From Butyrivibrio sp. Su6 (GTDB taxonomy: Bacteria > Bacillota > Clostridia > Lachnospirales > Lachnospiraceae), in assembly GCF_900108105.1 (NCBI RefSeq), contig NZ_FNUR01000019.1, positions 1 to 55,365 on the forward strand: a stretch of DNA of 55,365 nucleotides, written 5' to 3'. The position numbers were made by a program, and so were the translations under genes. Shown here in pieces: positions 23,912-33,298 of this stretch (the stretch's first letter is position 1; each line of letters begins with the position of its first letter). The notes under the pieces were generated by a model that was not told the DNA's origin, did not search any database, and saw nothing but the letters and a program-made list of their open reading frames with translations.

Positions 23912-25291
23912 ATGAGCGAAGAGAAAAGAATTCCTTACAAAATTTATCTGTCAGAGGATGAAATCCCGAGACAGTGGTATAACGTCAGAGCAGATATGAA
24001 AAACAAACCGGCTCCACTTCTTAATCCCGCAACTTTAAAGCCTATGGGATTTGAGGATTTAAGGCCTGTTTTCTGTGATGAGCTTATTAAGCAGGAGCTG
24101 GATGACACAACACCTTACATTGATATTCCTGAGGAAGTACTTGATTTTTATAAGATGTACAGACCTGCTCCGCTTGTAAGAGCATATTTCCTTGAAAAAG
24201 CCCTTGGTACACCTGCAAAGATCTATTATAAATTTGAGGGTAACAACACAAGTGGAAGCCATAAGCTTAATTCCGCAATTGTACAGGCTTATTATGCAAA
24301 GAAGCAGGGCCTTAAAGGTGTGACCACAGAGACAGGTGCGGGCCAGTGGGGAACAGCTCTTTCAATGGCTTCAGCTTACTTTGGAATTGATTGTAAAGTG
24401 TATATGGTTAAGGTTTCTTATGAGCAGAAACCATTCAGACGTGAGGTTATGCGCACTTACGGAGCTTCTGTAACTCCTTCACCATCAATGGATACAGAGG
24501 TTGGACGCAAGATCAACGCTGAACATCCAGGAACAACCGGAAGTCTTGGCTGCGCTATTTCTGAAGCGGTAGAGGTTGCAACAAAGACTGAAGGCTACAG
24601 ATATGTTTTGGGAAGTGTGCTTAACCAGGTACTTCTTCACCAGACTGTTATAGGACTTGAGGCTAAACTTGCCCTTGAAAAATATGGCGTGACTCCAGAT
24701 ATTATCATTGGTTGCGCCGGTGGCGGATCAAACCTTGGAGGACTTATTTCTCCATTTATGGGAGAGAAGCTCCGCGGTGAAAAAGACTACAGGATCATTG
24801 CGGTAGAACCTGCAAGCTGCCCAAGCTTTACAAGAGGTAAATTTGCATATGATTTCTGCGACACAGGAATGGTATGTCCACTTGCCAAGATGTATACACT
24901 TGGATCAAACTTTATCCCATCTGCAAACCATGCAGGAGGACTTCGCTATCACGGCATGAGCCCAATTCTTTCACAGCTCTATCATGATGGCTATATGGAG
25001 GCTGTATCTGTTGAGCAGACCTCAGTATTCCAGGCTGCGCAGCAGTTTGCAAGAGTAGAGGGAATCCTTCCTGCACCGGAGAGCAGCCATGCTATAAGAG
25101 TTGCTATTGATGAGGCATTAAAGTGCAAGGAAACAGGAGAGGAAAAGACTATTCTCTTTGGCCTTACAGGTACAGGCTATTTTGATATGGTCGCTTATCA
25201 GAAGTTCAATGACGGCGTTATGATGGATTATATTCCTACAGATGCTGAGCTTCAGAAGAGCTTTGATACACTTCCTAAAATAAACTTATAA
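23912..25291 (+). CDS. trpB: stand-alone tryptophan synthase beta chain (TrpB2-like)
   Basis: This 459-residue PLP enzyme is longer than the TrpB that partners TrpA (about 400). It has the PLP lysine Lys118 in SGSHKLN, the catalytic segment TETGAGQWG, and the phosphate-binding loop CAGGGSNLGGL. The N-terminal extension IYLSEDEIPRQWYNVRADM is a TrpB2 mark. It condenses indole with serine. There is no trpA or other trp gene nearby, so it probably salvages free indole rather than completing de novo synthesis. The start follows GAGGGGAG. The next gene starts 19 bases after the stop. Confidence 0.93.
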   Translation: MSEEKRIPYKIYLSEDEIPRQWYNVRADMKNKPAPLLNPATLKPMGFEDLRPVFCDELIKQELDDTTPYIDIPEEVLDFYKMYRPAPLVRAYFLEKALGTPAKIYYKFEGNNTSGSHKLNSAIVQAYYAKKQGLKGVTTETGAGQWGTALSMASAYFGIDCKVYMVKVSYEQKPFRREVMRTYGASVTPSPSMDTEVGRKINAEHPGTTGSLGCAISEAVEVATKTEGYRYVLGSVLNQVLLHQTVIGLEAKLALEKYGVTPDIIIGCAGGGSNLGGLISPFMGEKLRGEKDYRIIAVEPASCPSFTRGKFAYDFCDTGMVCPLAKMYTLGSNFIPSANHAGGLRYHGMSPILSQLYHDGYMEAVSVEQTSVFQAAQQFARVEGILPAPESSHAIRVAIDEALKCKETGEEKTILFGLTGTGYFDMVAYQKFNDGVMMDYIPTDAELQKSFDTLPKINL

Positions 25292-25309
25292 TAAATGAGG
25301 ACATTAGAT

Positions 25310-25912
25310 ATGAATATTGTATGTTTGGATCTTGAAGGAGTACTTGTACCAGAAATATGGATTGCTTTTGCTGAGAAATCAGGAATACCAGAGCTTAAGC
25401 GCACAACAAGGGATGAACCTGATTATGATAAGCTCATGAAATGGAGAATAGGAATTCTCAAGGAACACGGACTTGGCCTTAAAGAAATTCAGGACGTTAT
25501 AAAAGAAATTGATCCACTTCCGGGAGCAAAAAAGTTTTTGGATGAGCTTAGAAGCATAACTCAGGTAATTATCATAAGTGATACCTTTACACAGTTTGCA
25601 ACACCACTTATGGAGAAACTTGGATGGCCAACAATATTCTGCAACTCTCTCGAAGTAGCAGAAAATGGTGAGATCACAGGTTTTAAAATGCGAATAGAAA
25701 ATTCAAAGCTCACAACAGTTAAAGCCCTTCAATCCATTGGCTATGAGACAATCGCAAGCGGAGACAGCTACAATGACCTTGCTATGATACAGGCCAGCAA
25801 AGCAGGCTTCCTTTTCCGTTCAACCGAAAAGATCAAAGCCGACTATCCAAACCTTCCAGCCTTCGAAGAGTACGACGACCTCTTGGCCGCTATCAAAAGC
25901 GCCCTAAACTAA
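25310..25912 (+). CDS. ThrH-like phosphoserine phosphatase/homoserine phosphotransferase
   Basis: This 200-residue HAD protein has motif I CLDLEGVLVPEIW (with Glu where most HADs have Asp-Gly, as in ThrH), motif II IISDTFTQFA, and GDSYNDLAMIQASKAG as motif IV. ThrH from Pseudomonas removes phosphate from phosphoserine and can pass it to homoserine. The start is ATG 25310, eight bases after GAGGA; an ATG at 25295 overlaps that ribosome binding site. It follows trpB closely, and serine is the co-substrate of TrpB, so the two may be linked metabolically. Confidence 0.85.
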   Translation: MNIVCLDLEGVLVPEIWIAFAEKSGIPELKRTTRDEPDYDKLMKWRIGILKEHGLGLKEIQDVIKEIDPLPGAKKFLDELRSITQVIIISDTFTQFATPLMEKLGWPTIFCNSLEVAENGEITGFKMRIENSKLTTVKALQSIGYETIASGDSYNDLAMIQASKAGFLFRSTEKIKADYPNLPAFEEYDDLLAAIKSALN

Positions 25913-25939
25913 CATATTTAAACCTCTTTACATGCAAAA

Positions 25940-25986
25940 AAAGCACCTCCACCGGGATCCTGCCGCAGTGAAGGTGCTTTATTTGT
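25940..25986 (+). terminator. terminator after the thrH-like gene
   Basis: AAAGCACCT (25940-25948) and AGGTGCTTT (25972-25980) form the base of a hairpin followed by ATTTGTTTT. Confidence 0.8.
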
Positions 25987-26166
25987 TTTCTGGAAGTTTC
26001 TTCATGCCTTTACTTCCTCCTTTGTCTTATATATCGGATGGATTTTTAGAAAGTTTAGGGTGTCAAATAAAAAACAATATTTAGTTCATAAAATAAATGG
26101 AAAAACATTAAAAGATTATTAAATATGCGCTATTTGTCTATATTTTCCATGGGTAGGATGTATAAT
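25987..26166 (+). promoter_or_regulatory. AT-rich spacer with the promoter of the first chemoreceptor gene
   Basis: The gap between thrH and the chemoreceptor (about 310 bases) holds only the terminator, AT-rich sequence and a TATAAT at 26161-26166. The segment CCATGGGTAGGATGTATAAT (26147-26166) closely matches the one upstream of the second chemoreceptor. Confidence 0.55.
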
Positions 26167-26221
26167 TATTTTGCGTGAATTTGTGTACGCAAATAGGTAA
26201 TTTTCTCATGGAGGAATGAAC

Positions 26222-28228
26222 ATGGCAAAGAATAAGAAAAGTTCTGAAGGTGTAAGTTTTATGGATAGCATTAAGACAAGGCTCATTGCGATAATGGTGC
26301 TTGTTACAGCTATTCCACTTATTGTAGCGATAGTTGTTAGTTATATTACCTCTACAAATAAGGCGCTGTCAGATGCACAGGCTTCTCAGCAATGGCAGGC
26401 AAGGTATGTTGAGAGCACACTTGTGGAAGCAATCAATGCAAATCTGAACATGGTCAAGTCTGTTGCAGGAAACCCTACAGTTATCGAGTATGTCAAAGGT
26501 GGGGCAGGCATTCCGTATGACGCAGTTCAGCTTTATCTCCAGAACTGTGATGCTGTTCTTAATGATGGACAGAATACTTCCGTTACAGATGCTACAGGTA
26601 TGCAGATTGCCAGAGGAACAGGTGATTTTGTCAGTGTTGCAGAGCGAGAGTATTTTAAGGCAGCAGTATCTGGTCAGGTTTATATTTCTAATATCCTGGT
26701 TAGTAAAACTACCGGAGACAGAATGATAACCTTTGCGGTTCCTGTAAAAGATGGCGATACAGTTATCGGAATCGTTCATAGAAATTATGATCTTTCCAAT
26801 TTGCACGATATTCTCGCTGCACAGGCTGAAAATGCTTTTGTAGTAGATAGAGATGGTATGGTTGCAGCTCATTCGCAGTATGAGATTGCTGAGGGAGTTC
26901 ACGATGAAGTTGATGTTTCAACCTCTGAGTTCTATACCTCAGGCGCTGATTCAGGATATTATAAGTCAGCTTCAGCTTTTGGAACAAATTACATGTCCTA
27001 TTATAAAGAGCCTCTTTCAGGCTTTGTAGTTGTTACAGCAAAGAGCGCAGATGAAATCATGTCTTCGGCACGGCAAGCAGCCATGATTGTTATTATTGTC
27101 GGCATTATCCTTTTAGCTGTTGCAATTGTTATATCCTTCATGATGGCAAAGAGCTTTACTGATCCGGTTCAGGCAGTAGATAAATCTTTGGAAGCATTGT
27201 CAGATGGACGTTTTGTGAAGGTTGAGAAATTCGACCTCAGAAAAGACGAGTTTGGAGCAATATCAAAAGCAACCAATGTTGTTATCACAAAGCTTGATGA
27301 AATAGTGTCTAATATCAAGGCATCTGCTGAGAATGTAGGAGCATCTTCTACAGAACTGTCAGACATGGCTAATCAGATTTCCCAGACTGCAGAAGATGTA
27401 TCTAATGCAGTACAGGAAATTGCATCCGGGGCTACTCAGCAGGCTGATGAGATTCAGAGTGCCTCTGAAAATGTTGGAAGGATTGGCGAAGCAGTTGGCG
27501 ATGTTCAGAGATCAACTGATGATCTTTCAGACCTTGCAGGAAAGATGAAAGAGGCATCTGAGATTTCAAGTAAGTCTCTGGCTGACCTTCAGAATTCTTC
27601 TAATGAAATGACTGAAAAGATTGATGAGATTTCGAGAACTATTCAGTCAACACAGCAGGCTGTTAATAATATCAGCGAAAAGGTAGAGGGCATCACATCT
27701 ATCGCAACACAGACTAACCTTCTTTCACTTAATGCTTCTATCGAAGCTGCAAGGGCAGGAGAAGCAGGAAAAGGATTTGCGGTTGTTGCAGAAGAGATTG
27801 GCAAACTTGCTGAGGATTCTAAGGCAATGGCTGACGATATCAGAAAAGAAATGGATATTCTTCTTGAACAGGCACAGGCGGCTGTTGGAGCGGCAGAAGA
27901 TGTAAGACAGGGCAACAATGACCAGCAGATTGCTCTTGGCGAGACCTTGGATGCCGTTAATGGAATGCTTAAAGATATTGGAAGTACAGTTGGTGGCGTA
28001 CAGCTTATTTCTGAGGGCGCAGAGACATGTGATAGCTCCAAGAATGCGGTTGTAGACACAATGAGTGCTCTTTCAGCTATTTCAGAAGAGAATGCAGCTT
28101 CATCAGAGGAAACAGGAGCTTCCATGCAGGAACTTTCTGCTACAGTTACAACTCTTGCCGGATCAGCAAATAATCTAAAAGATATTGCTGATAAGCTTAA
28201 TGAAGAAATGCAGTTCTTTAAAGCATGA
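26222..28228 (+). CDS. methyl-accepting chemotaxis protein 1
   Basis: This 668-residue receptor has a first membrane helix (about 21-43), a periplasmic-type Cache sensor (about 44-280) with [13 protein letters not shown] and [17 protein letters not shown], a second helix (about 286-310), HAMP (about 311-365), and a long coiled-coil signalling domain. The tip near residues 495-530 carries [20 protein letters not shown] and [16 protein letters not shown]. It should sense a small extracellular ligand and steer motility through CheA/CheW, which are not in this window. The start is ATG 26222 after GGAGG at 26210. It is followed by a terminator and a close paralogue. Confidence 0.95.
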   Translation: MAKNKKSSEGVSFMDSIKTRLIAIMVLVTAIPLIVAIVVSYITSTNKALSDAQASQQWQARYVESTLVEAINANLNMVKSVAGNPTVIEYVKGGAGIPYDAVQLYLQNCDAVLNDGQNTSVTDATGMQIARGTGDFVSVAEREYFKAAVSGQVYISNILVSKTTGDRMITFAVPVKDGDTVIGIVHRNYDLSNLHDILAAQAENAFVVDRDGMVAAHSQYEIAEGVHDEVDVSTSEFYTSGADSGYYKSASAFGTNYMSYYKEPLSGFVVVTAKSADEIMSSARQAAMIVIIVGIILLAVAIVISFMMAKSFTDPVQAVDKSLEALSDGRFVKVEKFDLRKDEFGAISKATNVVITKLDEIVSNIKASAENVGASSTELSDMANQISQTAEDVSNAVQEIASGATQQADEIQSASENVGRIGEAVGDVQRSTDDLSDLAGKMKEASEISSKSLADLQNSSNEMTEKIDEISRTIQSTQQAVNNISEKVEGITSIATQTNLLSLNASIEAARAGEAGKGFAVVAEEIGKLAEDSKAMADDIRKEMDILLEQAQAAVGAAEDVRQGNNDQQIALGETLDAVNGMLKDIGSTVGGVQLISEGAETCDSSKNAVVDTMSALSAISEENAASSEETGASMQELSATVTTLAGSANNLKDIADKLNEEMQFFKA

Positions 28229-28266
28229 ATTATTATACAAAAATCATATGTTTTTTGAATTGATAT

Positions 28267-28303
28267 ACGCCCGCGCATCACTGATGCGTGGGCGTTTTTT
28301 ATT
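28267..28303 (+). terminator. terminator between the chemoreceptor genes
   Basis: ACGCCCGCGCATCA pairs with TGATGCGTGGGCGT (28267-28295), followed by a T-run. Confidence 0.88.
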
Positions 28304-28346
28304 CATTAAATAATTATAAATAATAGACTCAAATACTATTATTTAT

Positions 28347-28365
28347 CATGGATAGATGTATAATT
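28347..28365 (+). promoter_or_regulatory. promoter of the second chemoreceptor gene
   Basis: CATGGATAGATGTATAATT (28347-28365) contains TATAAT at 28359-28364 and matches the block upstream of the first chemoreceptor (CATGGGTAGGATGTATAATT) with one substitution and a one-base deletion. Common control is likely. Confidence 0.55.
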
Positions 28366-28416
28366 GATTTACGTTATAGTGATAATTGTGTTTGCTTTTT
28401 TTAATGGAGGTCCTTT

Positions 28417-30447
28417 ATGGCAAAGAAAGAAGAAACATCCGGAGTACCAAAAAAGAACTGGAAAGATAGCGTTAAGACAAGTCTTATCATGACTATGTCT
28501 CTGCTTGTTGCAGTACCGCTCATTATATCCATTATTGTTAGCTATACCAGTTCAATGAGTAAGGGACTTGAAGATGCTGAGTATATTAACTCAAAGCAAT
28601 CTCAGATTGTGGAAGAGGCTTTTTTAGCGCAGATTCAGCAACAGATAAGAACTATTGAAGCTGTTGCATACAGTCCTTTTACTATTGACTATGTCAAAAA
28701 TGCCGAAGCAAGAGATGATGATTCTATGGTGGCATTTTTAACAAAAGCCAATCTGATCTATAATGATGGAAATGCCATAGTAGTATCTGACAGTACTGGT
28801 CAGCAGCTTGCCAGGGATGACGGTGCCAAACTCTCAAATGTTGCCGAGAGAGAGTATTTCCAGGAGGCAATTGGCGGAAACTCCTATATTTCTGAGATCA
28901 TGGTTTCAAAAGCTACTGGAGCAAGGATCATTGTTCCCGCAGTTCCGGTATTTGATCATGATTATACAACTCCGATAGGCGTTGTTCAGAGAAGTTATGA
29001 CCTGTCTGACCTTCATACCCTTCTAAAAGATAATATAACATCTAATCAGAGAGCATTTATTACTGACAGAAACGGAATAGTAATCGCTCATTCTGACTAT
29101 GAGATAAATGCGGATGACGCTGAAGATAACAGAAGTGACAGAGATTTCTTTAAGCTTGCTCAGTCAAATTCGGCTGGTACATATGAGACTGGTAAGGGCA
29201 ATGACAAGCAGATTGTATCTTACAGGCAGGAACCATCGACAGGATGGATAGTTGTTGTATCATCAAATTACAATGCAACTCTTGCCTCTGCCAAGAAAAG
29301 CGCTTATTTTACTGTTCTCATAGGCGTTATCATGGTAGTTGTAGCTATCATTGCTTCCTTTAAAATGGCTAATTCCTTTACAGGACCTCTTAATGAAGTT
29401 AATAAGGCTCTTCATCATCTTTCAGAAGGTGAATTTGTTCCGATTGAGCAGTTCCAGGGAAGAAAAGATGAATTTGGAGATATGATAACCAATACAAATT
29501 CTGTTTTGGATGTACTTAGTGGAATTGTCAAAAACATCAAAGATTCTGCGCTTTCTGTGCATGAATCTTCAGTTGAACTTGCTGATGCTGCAAGCCAGAT
29601 TTCACAGACTGCAGATGACGTATCCAATGCAGTTCAGGAAATTGCATCAGGCGCAACACAGCAGGCTGATGAGATTCAAAGTGTTACAGAGAGTGTTGGC
29701 GATATTGACGTTGCTACAGGTAATGTTCAGACAAGTACTGATGAGCTTTCAGGCATAGCAAACAGAATGCAGGAAGTAAGTACAGAGTCTGCTCAGTCTC
29801 TTGCTGATCTTCAGGAAAGCAGCAGGAATATGAGTGATAACATCATTCAGATTTCTGAAAAGATCGGAGCAACAAGTAAGGCTGTTGAAAATATCAACGA
29901 AAAGGTTGAAGGAATCGCATCAATTGCAACCCAGACAAATCTTCTTTCACTTAATGCTTCTATCGAGGCTGCAAGAGCCGGAGAGGCAGGAAAGGGCTTT
30001 GCAGTAGTTGCAGAAGAAATTGGTAAGCTTGCTGAAGACTCAAGGCAGATGGCCGATGATATCAGAAAAGAGATGGATATTCTTTTGGAAGAATCACAGG
30101 CTGCAGTTGGAATGGCGTCTGAAGTTCAGAAGGGCAATGACGAGCAACAGGAAGTTTTAGGAGCTACAGTTCAGAGCGTAAACGCTATGATTGATGATAT
30201 TTCATCTACAGTTGAAAGTGCTAAGAGCATTGAAAAAGATGCCGGAACCTGTGTAAGTGCCAAGAATGTTGTTTCAGATGCTATGAGCTCTCTTTCAGCT
30301 ATTTCAGAAGAGAATGCAGCATCTTCAGAGGAAACAGGTGCATCTATGCAGGAACTTTCAGCTACAGTTACAACGCTTTCTGCATCGGCAGGATCTCTTA
30401 AGGAAATTGCTGATAAGCTAAGTGCCGACATGGAATTCTTTAAATAA
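28417..30447 (+). CDS. methyl-accepting chemotaxis protein 2
   Basis: This 676-residue receptor has the same layout as its neighbour: helix (about 22-44), Cache sensor (about 45-285; [31 protein letters not shown]), helix (about 295-320), HAMP, and signalling coiled coil. The signalling half is nearly the same as in MCP 1 ([20 protein letters not shown] onward), while the sensors differ clearly. This points to tandem duplication with a change of ligand. It starts behind GGAGG and is separately transcribed. Confidence 0.95.
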   Translation: MAKKEETSGVPKKNWKDSVKTSLIMTMSLLVAVPLIISIIVSYTSSMSKGLEDAEYINSKQSQIVEEAFLAQIQQQIRTIEAVAYSPFTIDYVKNAEARDDDSMVAFLTKANLIYNDGNAIVVSDSTGQQLARDDGAKLSNVAEREYFQEAIGGNSYISEIMVSKATGARIIVPAVPVFDHDYTTPIGVVQRSYDLSDLHTLLKDNITSNQRAFITDRNGIVIAHSDYEINADDAEDNRSDRDFFKLAQSNSAGTYETGKGNDKQIVSYRQEPSTGWIVVVSSNYNATLASAKKSAYFTVLIGVIMVVVAIIASFKMANSFTGPLNEVNKALHHLSEGEFVPIEQFQGRKDEFGDMITNTNSVLDVLSGIVKNIKDSALSVHESSVELADAASQISQTADDVSNAVQEIASGATQQADEIQSVTESVGDIDVATGNVQTSTDELSGIANRMQEVSTESAQSLADLQESSRNMSDNIIQISEKIGATSKAVENINEKVEGIASIATQTNLLSLNASIEAARAGEAGKGFAVVAEEIGKLAEDSRQMADDIRKEMDILLEESQAAVGMASEVQKGNDEQQEVLGATVQSVNAMIDDISSTVESAKSIEKDAGTCVSAKNVVSDAMSSLSAISEENAASSEETGASMQELSATVTTLSASAGSLKEIADKLSADMEFFK

Positions 30448-30462
30448 TAAACAAGGGATGTT

Positions 30463-30526
30463 AAAATGCTCCAAACACTTGTATAATTAGATGTATTTTT
30501 TATACGAGAGGATGGAGCATTTTTTT
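30463..30526 (+). terminator. large-loop hairpin with nested promoter
   Basis: AAAATGCTCC (30463-30472) pairs with GGAGCATTTT (30514-30523), followed by more T, so it can terminate MCP 2 transcripts. The 41-base loop carries a TATAAT (30482-30487), and the right arm contains the GGAG ribosome binding site of the next gene. Confidence 0.6.
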
Positions 30527-32257
30527 ATGAAATGTAGTTGTTGTGGGAGCGAGATCACGCCTATAGATGGGCACTGCAGTGTTTGCGGGGCTCCTGTTTT
30601 AGAAGAGATTGATTATGAAAATGTAGATGTTCAGATAGATGAACCGGTAAAAGAAACTGCTAAAGCTGCCAAAAAGGAAACGCCTAAGATATTTACTGAT
30701 ACGGACAATAAGGCAGCAGAAGACAGGGTAAATCATAAAAAGAATGTAAGGGAAAAGGGCAAGCTAACAGGAAAAGCGCTTTATCTGACCATGGGTATTC
30801 TTACTGCAATCATGGTGGTACTTAGCATTATAGGAGAAAATACAAAAGACAAGCCGGAGCCGGAAAGCGGATCATCTTTATCATCAGCAGATACGGCTGT
30901 TTATAAGGAGACCCCAACCAAAATTCTGGAGGTTGAGGGCGTCATATACAATGATGCAGGGGATAGCTTAGAGGGAATGTATGCTGAAGATGAGACTTAT
31001 TACAGGTTTTCATATAATAAAGATCACTCAGCCGGTGCATTTGTAGATGGAAGAGAAAATGCCCTGTATGTTAGCACAGATCTTCAAACTGTTCCTGTTA
31101 AATCAGATGCGCTTTGGGCAGGAATTTCTTATAACGGGGAATATATGTATGTTTTTTCCAGGGTTGATTACAATTATGAACTTAGCCTTGTGAATATCAA
31201 ATCCGGTAAAACGTATGTAATAGATGAGGATGCATATCATTCTATCGCTTTGTCACCGAATGGAACAAAAGCTGCATATATGAAATATTCGGATGATTAT
31301 TCATGCAAGTATCTTTATATAGCAGGAATCGATATGGAAGCGGAGCTTATCTGCTCGGATGTGGACGGCGTAAGGGCAATATCTGATGATGGTTCTACAG
31401 TTTTTTACGAAGTTTATGATGAAGACTTCAATGCTAAAGAGTATGTCTGGCATGACGGAAAAGAGATAGAGCTAACTCCTAAACGTTCTGGGTACTTTTT
31501 ATTTAACAGAGACTGTACAGAAACGATATATAAAAACGGTGAAATAAATTATTACTATAAGTCCGGAATGGATGAACCCAAGGCTATTGATTGTGCTTAC
31601 TTTTATAAGATTGCGATGGATGTTTATAAAGAAAGCTCAGATGCTGAAGGCTATGACGGAATCGTATATGATACCGATACTTTTGCAGGCGGTTTAATTC
31701 ATGATGGTGATGGCAATGTTTACCTCATTAATGACGACTATACACTTACCAAGCTTGGACATAATTATAATTATGTGGCATTTCATGCAAGGCGTACGGA
31801 TAAGGATATCTATATTGTTGAAGATGATAAAGAACTTATAAGGTATGAGCGGGACGATTCAGGAAAGCTGGAGAGAAAAAAGCTTTTAGGTGATGTGAAC
31901 ATAGACGAAGTGGAAATAAATGATGATGCATCAATTGTCTGGTGTTATTACTTTGAGTCAGGAAAGGCCGTTCTTTGCAGTATTGATGAAAATGGAGAAA
32001 TCACAGCAATCTCAGATAAAGATGAAAATATGGATATCAGAAAAATGTACTGGGATAGCGATACACAAAAGCTCTATATGTATGGAGATAATACATTGAC
32101 CGCTCTTTCTAAAGATGGGGAGCAGGAGGTAATATCAAAAAAATGCAAAAGACTATCAAAAGATAATTATGATTATCCGGGGGTATTGACGTTTACAGAT
32201 AGTAATGACAGAGATTATGTTTCAGTATTTGGACAGTTTGTGATGGTTGAAGATTAA
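30527..32257 (+). CDS. zinc-ribbon membrane protein with WD/TolB-like ectodomain
   Basis: This 576-residue protein starts with a zinc ribbon (CSCCGSEITPIDGHCSVCGAP, two CxxC pairs). A charged linker follows, then one membrane helix (about 84-105, ALYLTMGILTAIMVVLSII) and a large outer domain with repeated strands such as KLYMYGDNTLTALSKDG and AYMKYSDDYSCKYLYIAGID, like a beta propeller. The zinc ribbon is cytoplasmic. The function is unknown; the family is common in Lachnospiraceae. The start is ATG 30527, with GGAG nine bases upstream; in-frame upstream codons would run through the hairpin. Confidence 0.75.
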   Translation: MKCSCCGSEITPIDGHCSVCGAPVLEEIDYENVDVQIDEPVKETAKAAKKETPKIFTDTDNKAAEDRVNHKKNVREKGKLTGKALYLTMGILTAIMVVLSIIGENTKDKPEPESGSSLSSADTAVYKETPTKILEVEGVIYNDAGDSLEGMYAEDETYYRFSYNKDHSAGAFVDGRENALYVSTDLQTVPVKSDALWAGISYNGEYMYVFSRVDYNYELSLVNIKSGKTYVIDEDAYHSIALSPNGTKAAYMKYSDDYSCKYLYIAGIDMEAELICSDVDGVRAISDDGSTVFYEVYDEDFNAKEYVWHDGKEIELTPKRSGYFLFNRDCTETIYKNGEINYYYKSGMDEPKAIDCAYFYKIAMDVYKESSDAEGYDGIVYDTDTFAGGLIHDGDGNVYLINDDYTLTKLGHNYNYVAFHARRTDKDIYIVEDDKELIRYERDDSGKLERKKLLGDVNIDEVEINDDASIVWCYYFESGKAVLCSIDENGEITAISDKDENMDIRKMYWDSDTQKLYMYGDNTLTALSKDGEQEVISKKCKRLSKDNYDYPGVLTFTDSNDRDYVSVFGQFVMVED

Positions 32258-32264
32258 CAATAAA

Positions 32265-32300
32265 AAATCCCACAGGTTCGTTAGAACCTGTGGGATTTCT
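32265..32300. terminator. bidirectional terminator before purC
   Basis: AAATCCCACAGGTTC (32265-32279) and GAACCTGTGGGATTT (32284-32298) form a 15-bp perfect stem between convergent genes, with A- and T-rich flanks. Confidence 0.9.
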
Positions 32301-32318
32301 ACTATCTGCAAATACTTT

Positions 32319-33194
32319 TTATGCCTCGAGGTCTTTGCCTGTAAGGAGTTTGTAAGCTTCAAGATACTTTGCAATTGTCTTGTCGATTACGTCAGAAGGA
32401 AGATTGTAATCGCAATCAGGATTAGCCTTTAAGTAGTTACGAACGAACTGCTTATCAAATGAAGGCTGATCATGACCTTCTTCATAGCCTTCTACAGGCC
32501 AGAATCTTGAGCTGTCAGGAGTGAGCATTTCATCTGCAAGAACTACTTCACCGTTTTCATCTACACCGAACTCAAACTTTGTATCAGCGATAATGATGCC
32601 GCGAGTGAGAGCGTAGTCAGCGCATTTTTTGTAAAGAGCTATTGTGTAATCTCTGATCTTTGTAGCGTATTCTCTGCCGCGTCCAGGGAATGCTTTTTCG
32701 AGCACTTCAATACTTCTCTCAAAATCGATGTTCTCGTCGTGATCACCAATCTCAGCCTTTGTGCTTGGTGTGTAGATTGGTTCAGGAAGCTTGCCGCATT
32801 CCTTTAATCCTTCCGGAAGTTTGATTCCACAAACAGTTCCGTTTTCCTTGTATGATACCCAGCCACTACCTGTGATATAACCACGTACAATACATTCAAC
32901 AGGGATCATAGTGAGCTTTTTGCAAAGCATGCTGTTTCCTTTAAATTCTGGAGCACTGAAGAATTCAGGCATATCAGCATTGTCAACACTGATCATGTGG
33001 TTCTTTACAATATCCTTAGTGTAATCGAACCAAAATCTGGACATCTGAGTAAGAACTGTACCCTTTTTAACTACCTTGTTCTTTAAGATAACATCGAAAG
33101 CTGAAATCCTGTCAGTTGCTACCATGATCAGGTTTTCACCTATATCGTAGATCTCACGTACTTTTCCTTCTTTTACTGGGGTAAACTGCTGCAT
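32319..33194 (-). CDS. purC: SAICAR synthetase (purine synthesis)
   Basis: This 291-residue enzyme joins CAIR and aspartate with ATP. It starts FTPVKEGKVREIYDIGENLIMVATDRISAFDV and has the conserved CIVRGYITGSGW, ADTKFEFGVDENG and DEMLTPDSSRFW motifs. The family form is the longer, roughly 290-residue type. The start follows AAGGAGGAG. No purine riboswitch core is seen in the 100 bases upstream, only short palindromes (33214-33225 and 33231-33254). It stands alone, without other pur genes. Confidence 0.97.
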   Translation of the reverse strand: MQQFTPVKEGKVREIYDIGENLIMVATDRISAFDVILKNKVVKKGTVLTQMSRFWFDYTKDIVKNHMISVDNADMPEFFSAPEFKGNSMLCKKLTMIPVECIVRGYITGSGWVSYKENGTVCGIKLPEGLKECGKLPEPIYTPSTKAEIGDHDENIDFERSIEVLEKAFPGRGREYATKIRDYTIALYKKCADYALTRGIIIADTKFEFGVDENGEVVLADEMLTPDSSRFWPVEGYEEGHDQPSFDKQFVRNYLKANPDCDYNLPSDVIDKTIAKYLEAYKLLTGKDLEA

Positions 33195-33298
33195 AATAAA
33201 GCTCCTCCTTAAAACACTTAAGTGTATTTATATCAAGATCTTTTGATCCTGATAATCACGTGGTTATTATTCGAAATGGGTCAGATAGGAGATGACTA

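Noticed and set aside
33195..33298. Purine riboswitch upstream of purC
   Set aside because: Only short palindromes are present and the conserved purine aptamer loops are absent.
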